From Morinoia aosen (taxonomy: Eukaryota > Arthropoda > Malacostraca > Amphipoda > Talitridae): a stretch of 64,000 nucleotides of DNA. The position numbers and the translations under genes are program-made. The stretch covers positions 45,981,842 to 46,045,841 of the forward strand of contig CM059569.1 of the NCBI GenBank assembly GCA_030386875.1. Reading direction: 5' to 3'. The notes beneath the pieces are model-generated. The model saw only the letters and a list, made by a program, of their open reading frames with translations, had not been told where the DNA came from and searched no databases. Below are positions 60,626 through 64,000 of the stretch, piece after piece (the stretch's first letter is position 1; each line of letters opens with the position of its first letter).

Positions 60626-61333
60626 TAACACTTGGTTTTTTATTCCCCAGCTGCTGGGTCCGTCGAAATGTGTTTGATAAAAAAAATGGACTGCATATGA
60701 CTTTTCCACCAATTCTTACAGCGTTTTTTGCTAACCTTTGCTATTTTTCAGATGAAAAAACTGTTTATATTCGTGACTGGTTAGAAAATGTTCAATTTAT
60801 GCTCAATAACATGTTGTGCTCAGTTGAATTTGCTTTTGGTTACGATAGAAGTCGATTAAATTTCAGAAAATGTCAACTTTGATAAATGAATTCATGCACT
60901 TTATAGTGGTAATTACTGGGGAAATATACTCCCTCTTCGATATTGAAACGTAACGAGTACATTTTTTTCACTATTGAGCAGTTCAAGCACCCCATCTTGT
61001 TTAGTGGTGTCGTATAGTTAAGAATTATTTAATAGTGATATGACAATAAACAATTCTGTGTGTTGCCGATTAATACGTTCGAATTGCAAGATAATTTCCA
61101 ACGTTTGCATGTCGTTTTGTTAAGTTTTCATAAATTGTCCAGAGCGAACATATCAGGATAATGTCTCTAAAAATACAAAACCATCTGAAGCCGAAAGTGT
61201 TAACCGAAAACTCAATCTTTTGCTTAAACCTTTTGTTTTGCGAGTCATTCGTTTTCGTGGTTGGAAATTTCGAAGCTCGTTGCTACTTAAACACAGGTTT
61301 TGAACATTCTTCAATTATTGTTGAGAAAAGCAG
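60626..61333. other. Sequence upstream of the 61.3 kb exon
   Basis: AT-rich, with a strong acceptor-like TTTTTTATTCCCCAG at 60650 that is not followed by a long open frame. The frame of the next exon is open back to TAA 61131-61133, with an upstream ATG at 61161 in a poor hydrophobic extension. Confidence 0.35.
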
Positions 61334-62578
61334 GCAAGTTAAAATGACGGAATCGAGTCGAGATGTGAAGGCAGAAGGAGCTAATCAAACCAACAGCCTC
61401 GGATCAGGAGACAGAAAACCAGAACGAGCCCCATGGGTTCACCTGAAAAAGTCCAAAATCAACAATGAACTTAAACTGTCATTGAACGTTAGGCAGCGGA
61501 GTTCTGTGAAGACTTGGAATCACCGAAAAGAGTTGGAGCGTGACAGAGCCGTTCATGAAAACGGGATGAGTTGCTCAAGTAGCTCTGGCATTGACACGAT
61601 GGAAGGCGTCACAGCCGTCGAAGAATGTATCAAAAATTATGATTTGGCGCCTCGAAACAATCCACAAAGAATTAAAACTGCGGAAGAATCACTGCCTCCT
61701 GGCTACATAGCGTTGCCGGGCTTCACAAGAAAATTATCGAAGAATTATTCCCAGGATGAAATTTGTATTCCGGAAGAGACCACGTATAAAAAGAACTCGA
61801 TACCCGTGAATAATAACGACAGTGAACCTAATCAGAAAGACAAAGAGGCACGTCCTGCCAAGCCGAAACCTCCATTGGCTCGAACGTCGGACGTCATGAG
61901 CTGTCAGCCAGCCTGGTCGTTTGCATCGGCCCCAGTGATGGACGAATTTGACGGACAGTTCTCTTGGATACCGAGTCCCAAAAATGCAGACAATTCCGAT
62001 TGCTCGACGTCGGAATTCCAGATCCAAGACGAATTTGCGAAAATGCAAATTCATGAACAAGGAAGTGAGGGAAACCTTTCAAATAAGCTTGCCCCATTGC
62101 ATATGCCAAGAAGAAGGTCAGGAATAGATTCCATTAACTACTGCCCTTTCAGTTTGCTCCAAAACACCGAGACTCGGCCCAGCACCGTGAGCAGAGCTCT
62201 CAGCACCAGATCGATAACAGCACCCACGGCGGTTAAAACCAATCGCAATCTCCATTCCCTGGCATCTCCGAGCCTCTCAACGAAGTCCTTGCAGTTGTCG
62301 AATTTTTTCGCGTCTCCTTTGCGCATTTTTAGACACACCAGCATGGAGCAGAACTTGCACGGAAATTCTATAGGTAAACAACCCGACTCGATTCGAGCGC
62401 TAAGTTTGTCAGGCAAGCCGATGAACTCCAGTGTTCCGTTGCCCAGAATTTTCTTGAGCCAAGACAGTTATGAAGAGGACGATGTTGTGAAAGGTACCGA
62501 GATTTTCAGCCAGCCTTCGAGAGGGTTCCTGTCGGGCAAAGAGTCCTGGGACTCCGTTCAGCTCGAGGAAGAGCAAAG
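61334..62578 (+). CDS. Large coding exon, disordered Ser-rich protein, unidentified
   Basis: The frame is open for about 415 codons and closes exactly at a perfect donor (CAAAG|GTAAGT), where reading through would hit TAA at 62580-62582. Two starts are possible. One is an acceptor at AAAAGCAG (exon from 61334, in the phase required by a donor after 39382). The other is an initiator ATG at 61344 with good Kozak context (A at -3), starting MTESSRDVKAEG. An ATG at 61161 is also in frame, but its 61-residue extension is Phe/Cys-rich and less likely. The protein is Ser/Pro-rich with a basic N-terminal part (APWVHLKKSKINNELKLSL), a proline patch (ARPAKPKPPLAR), QPAWSFASAPVMDEFDGQF and an acidic tail (SQDSYEEDDVV, VQLEEEQR). 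No membrane segment or known domain was seen. It ends in phase 2, so at least one more exon lies downstream. Confidence 0.75.
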
Positions 62579-62584
62579 GTAAGT
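62579..62584 (+). promoter_or_regulatory. Splice donor GTAAGT
   Basis: A perfect 5' splice site (AAAG|GTAAGT) ends the exon in phase 2. The following exon is not in the remaining 1.4 kb as far as I can tell. Confidence 0.8.
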
Positions 62585-63284
62585 TGCGTTGAGTTGTAGG
62601 CTACGAGTGAATAAACGAAGAATAGTTGGGTTCATAGCTGACTAACAAAATAAAATTGAAATGTAACGAAATTGTGTTTCGTCACAATAATGTACATGCA
62701 TAGAATTATTTCACGCATTATTTTCTCCGGAAATATCAAGAAAAATTATTCAAACGCGCAAGTAATGTTTTAGGGTAAGATTTACTGTATTTATACGTTT
62801 ACATGCATGTGTATTGATACCGGAAATTTTTCAAGAGTTATTTAAACCCTGCATTTTATGACGTACGTGGCGAGCGTGCTTGTTCGTAAGTTATCGCCTT
62901 AATTTCACTCAGTGAGTGTGTTAGATATTTTAAATTTGAATTGAAATTTAGTAAGAACACTTTTATTATAACAGTTCAGTAATCGAAAATTGAAAAATTC
63001 CTTTGCAGTTTTTCCACGCAGAAGACAAATTTGGCATCAGAATAGACAAATAGTAACGCATTGACATGAAACCCACAAAAGTGATAGATTATCGCCTCAA
63101 AAATTATCCAACACGCTTACAAAATTCCGTATAAAGCGATTGTGAATACTTTAAAGCATTCCGTAGTGATTTGCAGCATTGGAATAGAATGGAACTTATA
63201 GAATAATAATTTAATTTGTCTTCTTATAATTGATTTCTTTAAGATCATTCAAACTTCAGATTGTTCGAGGTGCCTTCTATCCTC
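62585..63284. other. Intron, unique AT-rich
   Basis: Nothing supportable. Confidence 0.35.
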
Positions 63285-63393
63285 CCCAGTATACCTTTTT
63301 CGCCTCCTGTATGCATGTTTTTCGCCGCCTAAGCGATTAAATTGCTTGAGCGACGAACAACATGCATGCAGGGGGCAAAAATGTTAGACTTGG
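63285..63393. mobile_element. Foldback (palindromic) element, copy 3
   Basis: Third member of the family, 109 bp, with ends CCCAGT and GACTTGG. The interior carries TATGCATGTTTTTCGCCGCC, loop AAGCGATTAAATTGCTTGAG, and the inverted CATGCATGCAGG. TCCT occurs immediately on both sides and may be a 4 bp target duplication. It lies inside the intron after the large exon. Confidence 0.85.
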
Positions 63394-64000
63394 TCCTGAT
63401 ACCATTGCACTCAATTTGCACTCAAGATACTAATGCCCTCAATTTTTTCCTATCAGGTTACCTCTATGCTAAATTACCCAAAGACACACATCTAAGTCTT
63501 AAAAGCAGAAAGAAAAGAAAGAGAGTCTATTTCCAATAAATTTAATAGAGAAATTCACATTTGTTTATAAAATTCCTGAACATAACGATCCTTTGATGGT
63601 AAACGTTGATTGGCACCAAAACACCCCATGTCACTGTTTGTACCAAAAGATTGAGAGAAAAACATAAAACTATTCTCCTATGCTCAAATTATTCTAATAT
63701 TGATAATGATAATTTAATGCATGCGGTAATAAAGAATTTAAGGACAGGGACATATCGGTGTAAAGTCCCTAAAGTTTTGCCACGGTCTCCACTCACATTG
63801 ACAAATAATCTAGCTTCTTCGCATATACTCAACACTCCGTCTTCAAGTTTAGTTCACAAAAAATAACCTTTTAACATCTTTTACACCTGAGACAAATTAA
63901 ACGAAGAACATTCTTACAAATGAGTCTCATGAGCCTCATTATCTTTTTTCGAATATTTGAATCTGAAACCATTCAATCATTAAACGTTCATTGCGCCTAA
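63394..64000. other. Intron or intergenic, unique
   Basis: An open + strand frame at 63606-63866 (GTG-initiated, 86 residues) has no recognised domain and no strong splice boundary. Confidence 0.25.

Noticed and set aside
51939..63393. Foldback copies as transcription terminators or tRNA-like genes
   Set aside because: No cloverleaf or T-run fits. Multiple copies with conserved inverted ends fit a mobile element better.

Overview
This is a window of eukaryotic, AT-rich (roughly two-thirds A+T by eye) animal DNA that is almost entirely intron or intergenic sequence. The few long open frames that look real end at GT splice donors (GTGAGT after 4901, GTAAGT after 62578). The transposon remains are animal types: Tc1/mariner, a mariner-type miniature element, a non-LTR reverse transcriptase relic and a C2H2 zinc-finger relic. 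The dispersed elements and lack of obvious CpG loss suggest an invertebrate, most likely an arthropod with a repeat-rich genome (a crustacean is my guess). The sequence alone does not settle the species. No bacterial-style gene, operon, tRNA, rRNA or CRISPR was seen.

Layout. (1) 1-2.9 kb: possible 3' end of a + strand gene, with a laminin-G-like exon (1256-1465) and a phase-matched terminal exon (2655-2785), separated by an intron filled with a 25-31 bp tandem array. (2) 3.5-62.6 kb: two large, low-complexity-rich coding exons on the + strand (3544-4901 and about 61334-62578) and a compact, more ordered exon (39104-39382). All three end in phase 2, and the second starts in the phase the first requires. 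They can be read as one gene with introns of about 34 and 22 kb continuing past the right edge, or as two genes (3544-39386 and 61344 onward). I cannot name the protein. (3) The space between is built from more than 30 local tandem arrays with units from about 11 to 238 bp. Each array is nearly private to its site, and they range from near-identical (17.5-18.35 kb, 6.15-7.2 kb, 58.4-59.0 kb) to badly decayed. (4) Scattered mobile-element traces: a LINE relic at 10.3 kb, a Tc1/mariner transposase relic at 42.3-42.7 kb, a long inverted repeat at 44.9-45.7 kb, a 195 bp mariner-type MITE with TA duplication at 56.3 kb, and three copies of a roughly 107 bp GC-rich foldback element at 51.9, 53.9 and 63.3 kb.

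The most unusual items are the foldback family, the three-exon phase-2 chain, the inverted repeat whose two arms encode related peptides, and the density and variety of private tandem arrays. I did not find a defence system, gene cluster or other multi-gene system. Most short open frames are chance frames in AT-rich or tandemly repeated DNA and are not annotated as genes.
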